A stretch of DNA of 64,000 bases from Gammaproteobacteria bacterium (ex Lamellibrachia satsuma) (GCA_019623805.1 CP053680.1:868001-932000), one strand, 5' to 3'; shown: positions 54,838-63,639, counted from the first letter of the stretch. Numbers and translations: made by a program. The notes: a model not told the origin generated them from the sequence alone.

Positions 54838-55052
54838 GCCAAAACGTGATTCTTGAGTCAGAACTGACTTGCCCGGAATGTGGCCACAAAAAGCTCGAAA
54901 CCATGCCTACCGACGCATGCCAGTGGTTCTACGAGTGCGAAAACTGCTACACACTATTGAAACCCAAATCAGGCGATTGCTGTGTGTTCTGTTCATACGG
55001 TTCTGTACCCTGCCCTCCAATCCAGCTCGATCGCTCTTGTTGCACTAGTTAG
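54834..55052 (+). CDS. GDCCVxC-domain mercury-operon protein
   Basis: The 72-residue, cysteine-rich protein ends with 'KSGDCCVFCSYGSVPCPPIQ', the GDCCVxC signature often found in mer operons. Two CxxC knuckles ('CPECGHKK', 'CENCYTLL') precede it and look like a zinc ribbon. It probably binds mercury or supports the transporter, function not established. It is the last gene of the truncated mer operon. Confidence 0.85.
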   Translation: MSQNVILESELTCPECGHKKLETMPTDACQWFYECENCYTLLKPKSGDCCVFCSYGSVPCPPIQLDRSCCTS

Positions 55053-55230
55053 TACAAACGCGCTCCATGCTCCGTTCGGCAGACCAGGTAGGGATGGTGT
55101 TGAATGCCTCAATGGAGGCAGCTGTCTTACCTTGAGTTAACAGCTGTATGAAAGCGTCCGGGAAACCAGAAGGGATGTCAATAGCGAGATTTATTGGACC
55201 GAATTCCGGATTATCCCAAAGCATCCGCAA
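55045..55230 (-). pseudogene. Unidentified gene 3' remnant
   Basis: A frame reading 'MLWDNPEFGPINLAIDIPSGFPDAFIQLLTQGKTAASIEAFNTIPTWSAERSMERVCTN' looks like natural protein but has no known family. It begins at the left arm of attachment site 6 and ends by overlapping the mer operon's last gene by 8 bases. It is probably the tail of a gene cut at the element end. Confidence 0.35.
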
Positions 55231-55244
55231 CTCACGTTTCCTGA

Positions 55245-55490
55245 TACCATGCTGGCATCCATTTTCCGCTCATGGTATCGATGCGCCCTGCCCTGCTACA
55301 CGCAATAAATACCATGAAATATACCATTGATAATGTAGACTATATTATCAATTGGATTTATTTAATTGTTATAAATCAATATGTTGCAATTTCCGGTCAC
55401 TCCCACTCTATTGTAAATAAGCCTTTTTTGTCTTTAATATTCAATGACTTATTTTCCTGCCAAACGGTAATACCATGAAAAATACCATAC
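55245..55490. repeat. guaA-type attachment site 6 with both arms
   Basis: The core TCACTCCCACTCTATTGTA (55397-55415) reads Thr-Ile-Glu-Trp-Glu-stop. The left arm (55245-55396) aligns along some 150 bp with the left side of guaA (63680-63830), including CTACACGCAATAAATACCATG. On the right is AATACCATGAAAAATACCATA (55469-55489). Confidence 0.85.
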
Positions 55491-55757
55491 TCAGAAAATC
55501 CTTCAAAATGCTCGAAAAAATTACCGATTGAACACTGCCACACCAGCACTCCATCAGAATAACACCATCATTTAGACGTTACTTTTCTTCCAGTTTTCTC
55601 TCGAAATGCGATATACGCAAAGCACTCGCAGACCACTCTCTTCAGGAACCAGAAGGTTTCCTCATCACGAACCATGTGCATTATTTCCATAACTGTACGC
55701 GACCGGCGATTACAGACGGTAGTAAAGCACATGATTTCAGGAAGCGCAGGACCGATA

Positions 55758-56471
55758 TCAGCATTGCCGTGTATGCATGGTGGCACATCGAATTATTTGG
55801 AATAAGCCGACGTTTTCGGGCATAACGCTCTTAGCGCAAAGACTTCCGGAGCGCCTGCTATCGTTAATCCGGCCGGATTCTAGGTACCGTATTCTTTTTC
55901 TCAGTTCGACAATTTCGCGCTCGGCCCTTTCAAGTTGCTCTCGGCACCCACTATGTGAGTAGCGCGGTGTGATGTGGCGACGGCAATTCTCGTCCTGCGC
56001 GTCGATCTCGAACTGGATGATGCGATCCGCACTCGGCAACCCCCCAAGTCGTTTGTCGTGGAAGAAAGGTCCTTCGTCGCCAGTACCCAGGCCCGCCCCC
56101 ACAACTTGAGGCGCCGCCTGTTCGCATAGTCCATCAGGAAGATGAACGCCTGTTCGTTCTCCGAAAGATTACCAACCGTGATGTATTGGCGATTTCCGCC
56201 AAAATCCGGAAACCACAACGCCGACGAACTTACCACCTGGAGGAACCCCTCCGGGCCTCCCCTGTGCTGGATGTATGATCTGCCCTGCTTGTCCGCGGTA
56301 CCGAAATAGAACGAATCGCGGCTCCGAACAAAGGCCATCTGCTCCTCGGATAGTTCCGCCTTCCAGTGGCCCCGGGATTCGAGTCGATCGATGTAGTCAC
56401 GAGAGCCCTGCTCTTCTTGTACCGCGCGAACCGCCTGCGAAAAAAGGACGTCGGACGTTTTGCGCTTCATG
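55758..56471 (-). pseudogene. Pyridoxamine 5'-phosphate oxidase-family protein, frameshifted
   Basis: The first frame reads 'KTSDVLFSQAVRAVQEEQGSRDYIDRLESRGHWKAELSEEQMAFVRSRDSFYFGTADKQGRSYIQHRGGPEGFLQVVSSSALWFPDFGGNRQYITVGNLSENEQAFIFLMDYANRRRLKLWGRAWV', typical of PPOX-class FMN proteins. It then shifts near 56060 to 'RLGGLPSADRIIQFEIDAQDENCRRHITPRYS', the usual end. The gene starts at ATG 56471, overlapping the GST stop. A C-rich run near the shift could be a sequencing slip. Confidence 0.8.
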
Positions 56472-57093
56472 GCAACACATCCGGTCGGGTCGTTACCATT
56501 GATGGCCGGGTCGCGAAGGTCCCATACCACGAGTACAGCCGCGGAAACGCAGCTACCTGAGGGCATTCGGCTTCGTAAAGCAATTCGGGTACGCGGAAAT
56601 CCAGGTACCCGACAGCGGCACCCACCGCAAGTTGGGCCAGACCAGGGGGCCCATCCAGCTCGGCCACCCAGTGTTCACATTTCCCTAACGCCCGCTGGAT
56701 TTCCCGGGACCACTGGTCGATCCATGGGGGCGATTGTGCTTCCGCCGGCCGCCGCCTCTCCATGACAAGACTGTACGCCACATCTGTCATGCCATCCGCC
56801 AGGGCTTGCCAGCGCAAGGCCAACCACCGATCCTGGCCGGTCGCAGGCAACAGCAGGCGGCCTTCCGTCAAACCATCGAGGTACTCACATATCACGGGGC
56901 TATCGAACAGTGTCGTGCCATCGTCCAACTGTAGCGTGGGTACCTTGCCGAGCGGATTTATCGCTTGAAGCTCAGGTTCGTCCCGGAAAGGGTCCACCAC
57001 GATTTCCTCAATCCCTTTTTCCAGTCCTTTTTCGCGGATCACCAGACGAACCTTGCGTGAATAAGGGGACGTTTGTGTGTAATAAAGTTTCAT
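56467..57093 (-). CDS. Glutathione S-transferase
   Basis: The 208-residue protein has the N-terminal thioredoxin-fold domain ('MKLYYTQTSPYSRKVRLVIREKGLEKGIEEIVVDPF', 'NPLGKVPTLQLDDGTTLFDSPVICEYLDG') with the active-site Ser/Tyr region and the glutathione-binding 'VPTL' and 'DSPVI' residues. A helical C-terminal domain follows. It overlaps the PPOX gene by 4 bases (ATGA). An operator found also before the adjacent MarR gene lies 92 bp upstream, so MarR probably represses it. Confidence 0.92.
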   Translation of the reverse strand: MKLYYTQTSPYSRKVRLVIREKGLEKGIEEIVVDPFRDEPELQAINPLGKVPTLQLDDGTTLFDSPVICEYLDGLTEGRLLLPATGQDRWLALRWQALADGMTDVAYSLVMERRRPAEAQSPPWIDQWSREIQRALGKCEHWVAELDGPPGLAQLAVGAAVGYLDFRVPELLYEAECPQVAAFPRLYSWYGTFATRPSMVTTRPDVLP

Positions 57094-57184
57094 TGCGGTT
57101 TTTCCTGTCGTGTCTGTAACGGTTTGGCTCCTTATTCGCTTCCCTCTCCCACTGGCCTTGTTTCTGAGCGGAAAATTTCATTCA

Positions 57185-57198
57185 GTTGCATATACAAC
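57185..57198. promoter_or_regulatory. MarR operator before the GST operon
   Basis: GTTGCATATACAAC is the same 14-bp sequence (opposite orientation) as at 57645-57658. It lies upstream of the GST start (57093), where a bound repressor would affect that operon. Confidence 0.7.
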
Positions 57199-57214
57199 CT
57201 TCTGGGCAAAAAAG

Positions 57215-57622
57215 TCAGCCCACCCTGCCGCTTGCGACACGAAGATCTTTTACCAGCTTCGCCATATCGTTTTTACCCAGATCTTTGATCATGCGCCTGT
57301 AGAGTTGATCCCCTCGCCTTTGCAGTTCCTCGGCAATCGCCATGGCGTTCTGGGACGGGTAGACCAGCTGCTCGCGCCCGGCCTTATCGCGCCGCAGATA
57401 GCCTCTTCCTTCCAGCGATTCAATAAAACGCGCCACCGTGGATTTTTCCAGTTGCAGCTCGGTGGCTATTGCCTGTTGAGATGTACCGGGTTTCTCGAGC
57501 ACCACGCGCAACAGATAGGCATGAGCGGGAGATAACCCAAGATCTTCAAAGGCGCGCGCCCAGACCCTGTTTACTTTTCGCGTCAGCGCGTTGAGATTGA
57601 AATAGAGACAACGCTCGAACAT
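57215..57622 (-). CDS. MarR-family transcriptional regulator
   Basis: The product of about 135 residues begins MFERCLYF. 'TSQQAIATELQLEKSTVARFIESLEGRGYLRRDKAGREQLVYPSQNA' is the winged helix-turn-helix. I use ATG 57622 because the longer frame would place the operator inside the coding region. An operator is found upstream of both this gene and the GST gene, so it should repress itself and GST/PPOX. The Cys near the start may be a sensor. Confidence 0.88.
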   Translation of the reverse strand: MFERCLYFNLNALTRKVNRVWARAFEDLGLSPAHAYLLRVVLEKPGTSQQAIATELQLEKSTVARFIESLEGRGYLRRDKAGREQLVYPSQNAMAIAEELQRRGDQLYRRMIKDLGKNDMAKLVKDLRVASGRVG

Positions 57623-57644
57623 AAGCGAAGCGTAGTAGACTATT

Positions 57645-57658
57645 GTTGTATATGCAAC
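57645..57658. promoter_or_regulatory. MarR operator before marR
   Basis: GTTGTATATGCAAC is the reverse complement of the 14-bp site at 57185-57198 and lies 23 bases before the regulator's start, as expected for autoregulation. Confidence 0.7.
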
Positions 57659-57707
57659 ATTTAATGTTCCTGGTAATAACGCTTTACGCAAGCTTGACCA
57701 CGCATAG

Positions 57708-58511
57708 TCAGCTGGCAGATCGATAGCCGGTCCGTGTCATCAACCATTGCACAAGCCATGGGAAAACTCGATGCAACACATACACGACCCTCAGCATCAT
57801 CGGTACGACAATAAAGTGCTTGTTCCTGCTGACTCCCTTCACTACCCCACGAGCCACCTGCGCTTCGGTGAGAACCGGCACCAGTAGCCTTGCAATCCCC
57901 GGTACTCGCTCGCGACTACCAGGGTTGTTCTGCCAGTAAGGTGAATCGACCGGACCACTCTCGTAGTGAGTAACACCGATACGGGTACCATACAGATCCG
58001 CACGCAGCGCATCAGAAAAACCTCGCATCGCCCTGCAAGCAGCAATGTAAGCTGTCGCACCCGGCCAAGCCAGGCGGGAAGCCACGGAACTGATGTTCAC
58101 GATATGCCCAGTATTGCGCCTGATCATCTCCGGAAGAAACAACTGCGTGATCCACGCAGCAGTGAAATACGGCAAGGCCATCATTTGCGAGATCTCCTCC
58201 GGGCCAGTGTTCTGCAGAAATTTCCACCTGCCACTGCCCGCATTGTTAATCAGAATGTCCGGCACGCCAACTTCATTGAAGATGTGCTGCGACATATTTT
58301 CCACTGCCGCTGAGTCCGACAAATCCACCGGGTAGACGTGTGCTTTGCCACCATTGGCCTCAATCTCTTTAGCAACTTTTCGCAGCCCATCCTCATTGCG
58401 CGCAAGCAACACAACCTGGGCAGCACCAGACTGGCTCATAGCTTTGGCCATGGCAGCACCAATGCCGCTGGAAGCCCCCGTCACCACAACAATCTTATTC
58501 TCTATTTTCAT
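57708..58511 (-). CDS. Short-chain dehydrogenase with altered active site
   Basis: The 267-residue SDR has TGASSGIG at 11-18 (NAD(P) binding), NNAG near 89-92, Ser142 and Tyr155 as catalytic residues. The usual YxxxK is Y155-I-A-A-C159, so the conserved Lys is Cys. The C terminus has a hydrophobic helix ('LRVVYVLHRVFPWLVQWLM'), suggesting membrane association. It is probably the third gene of the AraC-controlled operon (60187 to 57708). The lost lysine should weaken or change catalysis. Confidence 0.9.
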   Translation of the reverse strand: MKIENKIVVVTGASSGIGAAMAKAMSQSGAAQVVLLARNEDGLRKVAKEIEANGGKAHVYPVDLSDSAAVENMSQHIFNEVGVPDILINNAGSGRWKFLQNTGPEEISQMMALPYFTAAWITQLFLPEMIRRNTGHIVNISSVASRLAWPGATAYIAACRAMRGFSDALRADLYGTRIGVTHYESGPVDSPYWQNNPGSRERVPGIARLLVPVLTEAQVARGVVKGVSRNKHFIVVPMMLRVVYVLHRVFPWLVQWLMTRTGYRSAS

Positions 58512-58537
58512 TGGATAGCCCTATTCCGAACACAGGG

Positions 58538-59464
58538 TCAATACCCCAATGCCTCGCCAGTAAAATCCCGTACCAGGTTAAGAACAAACATGTCGCTGAA
58601 ACCGTGCCAATCACCATACTTCTCACGCATTGGGTAATAGACGGCATCAAAGTACTTGCCAATCTGATCCGTGCGCACGCCTGGTGTGCCGAATTCCTGA
58701 ACCGCTTCCTGCGCCAGACGGCGCCCTTCTTCCATCATGTCGCGCCAATCGATCAAGTCCTGCTTAGTGCCATATCCGAAATGCGAAGGTATGAAGGTAT
58801 CGAAGTCGATGTCGATAATTCGATTCATCGCAGCGAGGTATCCTGGTGCATAGCGGTCCGGTACGCCGACCGGAGCGACAGTTTTTACCAAGCCGACATC
58901 AGCTGTAAAAACCAGTCGTTCCGATGGAATATGGAAGGCATAAAGTGTGTCCGTGTGCGATAAGCCAAGATGCAGCGCCTGAATCTCCACACCACCAATA
59001 TTCAACACTGTATCACCCGAGATGTAGCGAGTTGGTCTGAGCAAATCTCCATGCTCAACCGCCTCCCAATACAACGGACTTTTTTCGTGAGCGATAATGT
59101 TTATCGGTAACAGAGCCGCTCCACCCCGTGTGTGGTCGAGGTGATAATGCGAATAGACGAGGGTATGAACCTTTTGGCCTGGGAAATTGCGATCCAGCTC
59201 CTTCTTGAGTGCGGCCGACATTTCTGGGTTCATGGGGTCGATAACGACCAAACCTGCTTCCGTCTCGATAACCACGTTACGATACCAGTTCCATCGGAAC
59301 GTATATACTTTCTCGGCCACCTTTTCGAACTGTGTTCCGTCGATTTCCGGCCCGTGAAAGTAAGGGTCTACCGTTCCCATCACGGTTTTGAGCACGAAAC
59401 TTTCGCAGCCGGCAGTAAATACCATGGTCACCGCGACCATCAGTGCGGCAAGTGTCTTTTTCAC
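58538..59464 (-). CDS. Metallo-beta-lactamase-fold hydrolase (lipoprotein)
   Basis: The 308-residue protein has a lipobox (TAGC, C20) and a metallo-beta-lactamase fold with the motif H106-x-H108-x-D110-H111 ('SHYHLDHTRGG'), then 'HLGLSHTDTLYAF' and 'TADVG', and the final His in 'PSHFGYG'. It should bind two metal ions and hydrolyse an ester, lactone or thioester in the periplasm. Its substrate is unknown. It lies between the SDR and membrane-protein genes. Confidence 0.9.
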   Translation of the reverse strand: MKKTLAALMVAVTMVFTAGCESFVLKTVMGTVDPYFHGPEIDGTQFEKVAEKVYTFRWNWYRNVVIETEAGLVVIDPMNPEMSAALKKELDRNFPGQKVHTLVYSHYHLDHTRGGAALLPINIIAHEKSPLYWEAVEHGDLLRPTRYISGDTVLNIGGVEIQALHLGLSHTDTLYAFHIPSERLVFTADVGLVKTVAPVGVPDRYAPGYLAAMNRIIDIDFDTFIPSHFGYGTKQDLIDWRDMMEEGRRLAQEAVQEFGTPGVRTDQIGKYFDAVYYPMREKYGDWHGFSDMFVLNLVRDFTGEALGY

Positions 59465-59503
59465 AATCTTCTCCTGGTTTGAGTTTGTCTCAGTGTGAAC
59501 GGA

Positions 59504-60187
59504 TTAAGCACGAGCCGATTCGGCAACAGTGTTCTCAACGCGAAGCAGCTTCCAAATCGAAACCAGGTGAAACCACAGCCACAGTGGAGCAGGCAGGAAC
59601 ACGGCATACATCATCGGGTGATGTGGTCCGATTTCCGGCAGTAGGACTAACGCCAGCGAACTGGCAACAACCAGGATATCCACAAGTCCGAAGATGTTGG
59701 CAAACCAGGCGCGTCGAGCACCCTGGACCCCCGCCGCAACCGAGAAAGCGGCGATCAAACCAAAAAAGCCTGCGCCGATGTGTGTGTATCCGTCCAGTAT
59801 CCCGAAGGTTTGCGGTAGTACGCCGGTGCTGGCCTGCATCAGGAAGGTTGCCCCAAAGAAGACCCTGATACCTTGCAGCAACATCAGCTGGCGCTGGTCC
59901 AGTCCAAACAATAAATTTCTAATTGGTGGGATCAATAGCAACGGCACACCCACGGCACCGACTGCGGCAAAGATAATGGCTAGAAACGCGACTCCGGAAA
60001 TGTCGTGGGCGAAAATACTCTGGTTGTACAGGCCTACATGTAGGACAGCCAACCAAAGAAGCATTGCAAGTCCTATGACAAAGCGTTTTCCGCCGAGCGG
60101 TTTTACGAGCGACAAGGCCCACAGGGTGTAAATAATCATCAGGACGTCCAGACCGATCATGATCCAGGTGGGGGAAATTTCTGACAT
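59504..60187 (-). CDS. Polytopic membrane protein of unknown function
   Basis: The 227-residue protein has about seven membrane helices ('WIMIGLDVLMIIYTLWALSLV', 'FVIGLAMLLWLAVLHVGLYN', 'IFAAVGAVGVPLLLIPPI', 'GVLPQTFGILDGYTHIGAGFFGLIAAFSVAAGV', 'WFANIFGLVDILVVASSLALVLLPEIG'). I recognise no enzyme motif. I chose ATG 60187. It heads the operon and is divergent from the AraC-type regulator, which is likely its controller. Confidence 0.75.
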   Translation of the reverse strand: MSEISPTWIMIGLDVLMIIYTLWALSLVKPLGGKRFVIGLAMLLWLAVLHVGLYNQSIFAHDISGVAFLAIIFAAVGAVGVPLLLIPPIRNLLFGLDQRQLMLLQGIRVFFGATFLMQASTGVLPQTFGILDGYTHIGAGFFGLIAAFSVAAGVQGARRAWFANIFGLVDILVVASSLALVLLPEIGPHHPMMYAVFLPAPLWLWFHLVSIWKLLRVENTVAESARA

Positions 60188-60216
60188 GACAATAAGCTCC
60201 TTGTTCAGTATGATTG

Positions 60217-61260
60217 ATGACAGCACGTTACCATTCAGAGCTAGTCGCCACGATGCTTGTTTCTACTGTAGATAATGCAGATACTACTTTTCATTCACTT
60301 GAGTCAGATGTTTTAGATGACGCATTGAGGTCACTACATATCAGCGGTAGCGTACTGTTGAGAGAGGTTTATGAGCCCCCTTGGGCCGTTGCGGTGCCTG
60401 ATTCTAGCGATTTGGCTACTTTGCTCAACACGGGCAAATCAATTCTTGTGGTTGCCTTCCATTTGGTTGAATTCGGACATTGTGAAATCGTGACTGATGG
60501 AGGTGAAACACAGCATCTGAAGGCTGGAGAGATGGTGATCTGCTTTGGAGGAACGAGCCATCAGCTGTCACAGGGCGGGCCTGCCAAAGTTCAAGCGATT
60601 GAATCCTTGCTGGCAGGTGGTCCCAACGTGCAGCGTGCCGCTCCCAGCGTTTCATCGGACGGAACTTCCTTGCTTTGCGGCGCATTTCTGTTGAGTCATA
60701 CCAAGCTCAATCCATTGTTTGCGGCATTACCTCCGGTAATGCGGGCCAACTTTTCCCGTGCCGGTGAATTCAACAATCTGTCCGGTGTCGCGCGTCTAAT
60801 GGCTGAAGAAATCGATCAACGATCACCCGGCGGCGGGTACGTGGTTGAGCGCCTCCTCGAGATCCTTTGCGCCGAGGCGGTACGTTCACACCTCGAAACC
60901 GTTTCTCCAGATAAGACAAACTGGTTCCGTGGGATAAAGGATCCGGTCATTGGAAAAGCCGTTGCGGCCATTCACGCACACCCGGGCGAGAATTGGTCTG
61001 TACAGCGGTTGGCAGACCGCGTGGCGATGTCACCTTCGCGTTTTGCCGCACGGTTTTCCGAGTCCATAGGTGACAGCCCTATGTCGTATATTACCAAGTG
61101 GCGAATGAGCCTGGCTTGCCGAGCACTCGCCGAAGGCAACCAAAGCGTGGATCAGCTCGCCGAAACGGTTGGCTATGAGAGCCCGGCCGCGTTCAGCCGT
61201 ACATTCAAGAAACATGTCGGCGTATCGCCTGCCGTTTGGAAAACTCAGGTAAAAGCCTGA
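60217..61260 (+). CDS. AraC-family transcriptional regulator
   Basis: The product has a cupin-type N-terminal sensor domain (about 30-215; 'EFGHCEIVTDGGETQHLKAGEMVICFGGTSHQL') and a C-terminal AraC DNA-binding domain with two helix-turn-helix motifs ('WSVQRLADRVAMSPSRFAARFSESIGDSPMSYITKWRMSLACRAL' and 'SVDQLAETVGYESPAAFSRTFKKHVGVSPAVW'). ATG 60217 is used; 60253 is an alternative. It is divergent from the membrane/MBL/SDR operon and probably controls it in response to a small molecule. Confidence 0.92.
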   Translation: MTARYHSELVATMLVSTVDNADTTFHSLESDVLDDALRSLHISGSVLLREVYEPPWAVAVPDSSDLATLLNTGKSILVVAFHLVEFGHCEIVTDGGETQHLKAGEMVICFGGTSHQLSQGGPAKVQAIESLLAGGPNVQRAAPSVSSDGTSLLCGAFLLSHTKLNPLFAALPPVMRANFSRAGEFNNLSGVARLMAEEIDQRSPGGGYVVERLLEILCAEAVRSHLETVSPDKTNWFRGIKDPVIGKAVAAIHAHPGENWSVQRLADRVAMSPSRFAARFSESIGDSPMSYITKWRMSLACRALAEGNQSVDQLAETVGYESPAAFSRTFKKHVGVSPAVWKTQVKA

Positions 61261-61398
61261 ACAGACGGCAAACAACCTCGAGTCCGCGAGGTCCTTTATG
61301 CACAAAACAGTTGATCTTTCCCCTCGATAAAATCCTTTTTTCTTTCCAGTTCTTCAACCAGAAAATCCCTGAAAATACGTACTCTGGCAGTAGTATGC

Positions 61399-61703
61399 GT
61401 ATTCTCAAGGCCCGTTATAACGCAGGCGAAACCTCGAACCTTTACTACTGGCGTGATCGTTCGGGACACGAGGTGGATCTGTTGATTGACCATGGAAGCC
61501 ATCTGTCACCGCTGGAAATCAAATCCGGGCAGACCATCAACAAGGGTTACTTCAAGGGGCTGGAGTTCTGGCAAAAGCTGGCGGGTAAAACAGCCGGAAA
61601 GGCGTGGCTGGTTTACGGCGGTGACAGCCGACAGATGCGCTCCGATGTCACTGTTCTTCCGTGGCATGAAATCAACTCAGAGCGGATTGTTATGACCGTA
61701 TGA
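61399..61703 (+). pseudogene. DUF4143 ATPase, C-terminal fragment (second copy)
   Basis: The last 100 or so residues ('LKARYNAGETSNLYYWRDRSGHEVDLLIDHGSHLSPLEIKSGQTINKGYFKGLEFWQ') are closely related to the ATPase at 37699-38880, but the whole AAA+ part is missing. The boundary at about 61393 is sharp. It was truncated by deletion or recombination. Confidence 0.88.
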
Positions 61704-61711
61704 TTTGGCCA

Positions 61712-62005
61712 TCATTCCTTATTCGCGTCTCTTCGGCTCAGATCATCCAATGCACTTTCAGTCATAATTATCTTGTTCTTTTTCTTTAGCTTAACTACCT
61801 TAGGATCAAAGCTTTCCTGAATATCCTGGTGATTTTCGACTAACCAGACATTCGACCGGTTGATCTCTTCTGCCAAAAACTTTTCCAACTCCGCATATTC
61901 AGCGACCAGTGAGTTGTAGTCTGACATAAAACGACGCCAGCGAATCTGCCTCAGATGATCGCCTGCATCGAAGACCCGGTGGTCATCAAGTCGATTTTGG
62001 CTCAT
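61712..62005 (-). CDS. Coiled-coil partner protein, truncated second copy
   Basis: The product shares 'IRWRRFMSDYNSLVAEYAELEKFLAEEINRSNVWLVENHQDIQE' and 'KKNKIIMTESALDDLSR' with the gene at 38889-39287. The N-terminal third differs. It is convergent with the ATPase fragment exactly as in the first copy. It may be inactive. Confidence 0.55.
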   Translation of the reverse strand: MSQNRLDDHRVFDAGDHLRQIRWRRFMSDYNSLVAEYAELEKFLAEEINRSNVWLVENHQDIQESFDPKVVKLKKKNKIIMTESALDDLSRRDANKE

Positions 62006-62200
62006 CTAGACGCGCAAGTACCAAAGCAGAGAGAAGCGGCATTACCCGATAGCCGTGGGCCACCACAAGTTGGCCTGTTTAGCTGATCCACTGGAATGTC
62101 TCCAAATCTCTCTAATGTGCAGCGAAATGCTGACTCGACAGGGAATCGACTGGTTTCGGAACTCTATTTGGCGGAAAAATGGGTAAAATCGTGCGGGTTT

Positions 62201-62350
62201 TCAGGGCAGGGCTACCGGGTCTTTTGCCAATATCAGTGCTTCGATCCTGTCGTTCAACTCCGGATAGCGGAGGTAAAGGTCGAATATAAAATTCTGCAAG
62301 GTATCTGCATCGATATTAGTCAGTTTCTCTTTGAGTGCATCGATGTTCAT
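62201..62350 (-). CDS. Small protein, 49 aa
   Basis: A short frame reads 'MNIDALKEKLTNIDADTLQNFIFDLYLRYPELNDRIEALILAKDPVALP'. It is helical, with the spacing of natural protein, and resembles the N-terminal part of larger proteins (SWIM/DUF6880-like). It could be a truncated gene. There is no clear ribosome site. Confidence 0.4.
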   Translation of the reverse strand: MNIDALKEKLTNIDADTLQNFIFDLYLRYPELNDRIEALILAKDPVALP

Positions 62351-62443
62351 TGGACAAAACGGAAATTCATTAAATCGTTCAGACTCGTGTAGATGAATTC
62401 GCTCGCTCCAGAGCGAAGAGAATCATTTCCTCGTCAGACCAGA

Positions 62444-63568
62444 CTAAGCCGATTCAACAATCGCCAACTCATATCTGGTTGTTCTGCCGCCACCTGGTAA
62501 CGGCGTTATAATGCCTTTTGCAACCAGGTCAGAAAGGTCACGGCTGGCTGTTCGATTGGGACACTTGGTGATCGCTTCATATTTCTTTGTCGTTATTCCG
62601 CCTTCAAAGCCCTTTCGACCTTCAGCAAATACTCGGGATACCATCCTGGCCTGCCGGTCATTTAACTGATCGTCATAGGCTTCGTAGAAACGTGTCTTGA
62701 CCAATACAAAGTTCACCTCTTCCCTGGCAATTCCCTGTGCCTTGATGATTGTGTCGGCGAAATAATCCAGCCAAACGTCAACATCCAGGTTTCCACGACT
62801 CGTTTTCTCCAATTGCAGATAATAGGATTTCTTATCCGCCTCTATCGCCGTGGCAAGACAAGCCGTGGTCGGATAACTGAGAGACTGCGAAAGCGCATGG
62901 TCAGCAACCGCCCTGCCGACTCGCCCGTTACCATCATCGAAGGGATGAATCACCTCGAACCAGAGATGCGCAATACCTGCTCGAGCAATCCCGGGTATTG
63001 ACTTATCCCCGTCCAGGGGACTGGTTTGGTTGTACCAGTTGATAAGCTTTGCCATTTCATCAGGCACCTGAGTCGCTGGCGGGGCCTCATAGTGAACCTT
63101 TTCATGACCGTAAGGACCGCTCAAGATCTGCATTGGCGAAGGATCATTGCGGTATGCGCCACGCAGAATAGACGTGTAGCGCTGCTCCGGAACAGCCATG
63201 GATTGCCACTTGCCCAGCAGGTCATCTGTCAGCGATGTTTGCCAGTTCTTGCGAACGTCCACCAGCAGCGAAGCTGCCCCCGCTGCTTTCTGGTCTGAGT
63301 TGTCCGGTAGCGTATCCGATGTGATTAAAGAGAGTAGCGACGACCTGACCGATTCCCTGTCCAGATCCTCGCCCTCAATGGCACTGGTTTTCATGGCCTC
63401 GGAAAGCATCAAGTCGATCATAGCATCCTCTCGGGATGCCATCGGTAGCGCATCAAAGCTGCCCGCCAGGCGCTCTGAGTTCAGGCGAAATTCAAGCTCC
63501 CGGTTTTCGAGCGCAAGCTTGTCGTAGTGGAAATCGGGCCAATCAGATTGTTGCCATATCCATCTCAT
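62444..63568 (-). CDS. Fic-family adenylyltransferase
   Basis: The 374-residue protein has the Fic motif H208-P-F-D-D-G-N-G-R-V-G-R (208-219) for AMP transfer to hydroxyl groups. An N-terminal inhibitory motif T61-S-A-I-E65-G66 fits the (S/T)xxxE(G/N) consensus, so activity is self-restrained. An N-terminal DUF4172-like domain and a C-terminal winged helix complete it. The helix could bind the two 29-bp palindromes at its own start. Target proteins are unknown. Confidence 0.92.
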   Translation of the reverse strand: MRWIWQQSDWPDFHYDKLALENRELEFRLNSERLAGSFDALPMASREDAMIDLMLSEAMKTSAIEGEDLDRESVRSSLLSLITSDTLPDNSDQKAAGAASLLVDVRKNWQTSLTDDLLGKWQSMAVPEQRYTSILRGAYRNDPSPMQILSGPYGHEKVHYEAPPATQVPDEMAKLINWYNQTSPLDGDKSIPGIARAGIAHLWFEVIHPFDDGNGRVGRAVADHALSQSLSYPTTACLATAIEADKKSYYLQLEKTSRGNLDVDVWLDYFADTIIKAQGIAREEVNFVLVKTRFYEAYDDQLNDRQARMVSRVFAEGRKGFEGGITTKKYEAITKCPNRTASRDLSDLVAKGIITPLPGGGRTTRYELAIVESA

Positions 63569-63596
63569 GGCGTGATTCTAGCGCTTATTCACGCCA
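63568..63596. promoter_or_regulatory. fic operator 1
   Basis: TGGCGTGA, 13 bases, TCACGCCA forms a 29-bp palindrome overlapping the fic start codon. The second identical-armed site lies 43 bp upstream. Confidence 0.7.
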
Positions 63597-63610
63597 TTAT
63601 ATAGCCTTAT

Positions 63611-63639
63611 TGGCGTGATTATGCTGCATAATCACGCCA
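63611..63639. promoter_or_regulatory. fic operator 2
   Basis: TGGCGTGA, 13 bases, TCACGCCA, with inner TTATG/CATAA also paired. It is the second of two identical-spacing sites in the fic promoter region, expected for a dimeric regulator. Confidence 0.75.

Noticed and set aside
24298..55490. Regularly recurring core-plus-arm blocks as a CRISPR array
   Set aside because: The copies are kilobases apart and encode the GuaA C terminus, with no uniform short spacers; they fit attachment sites, not CRISPR.
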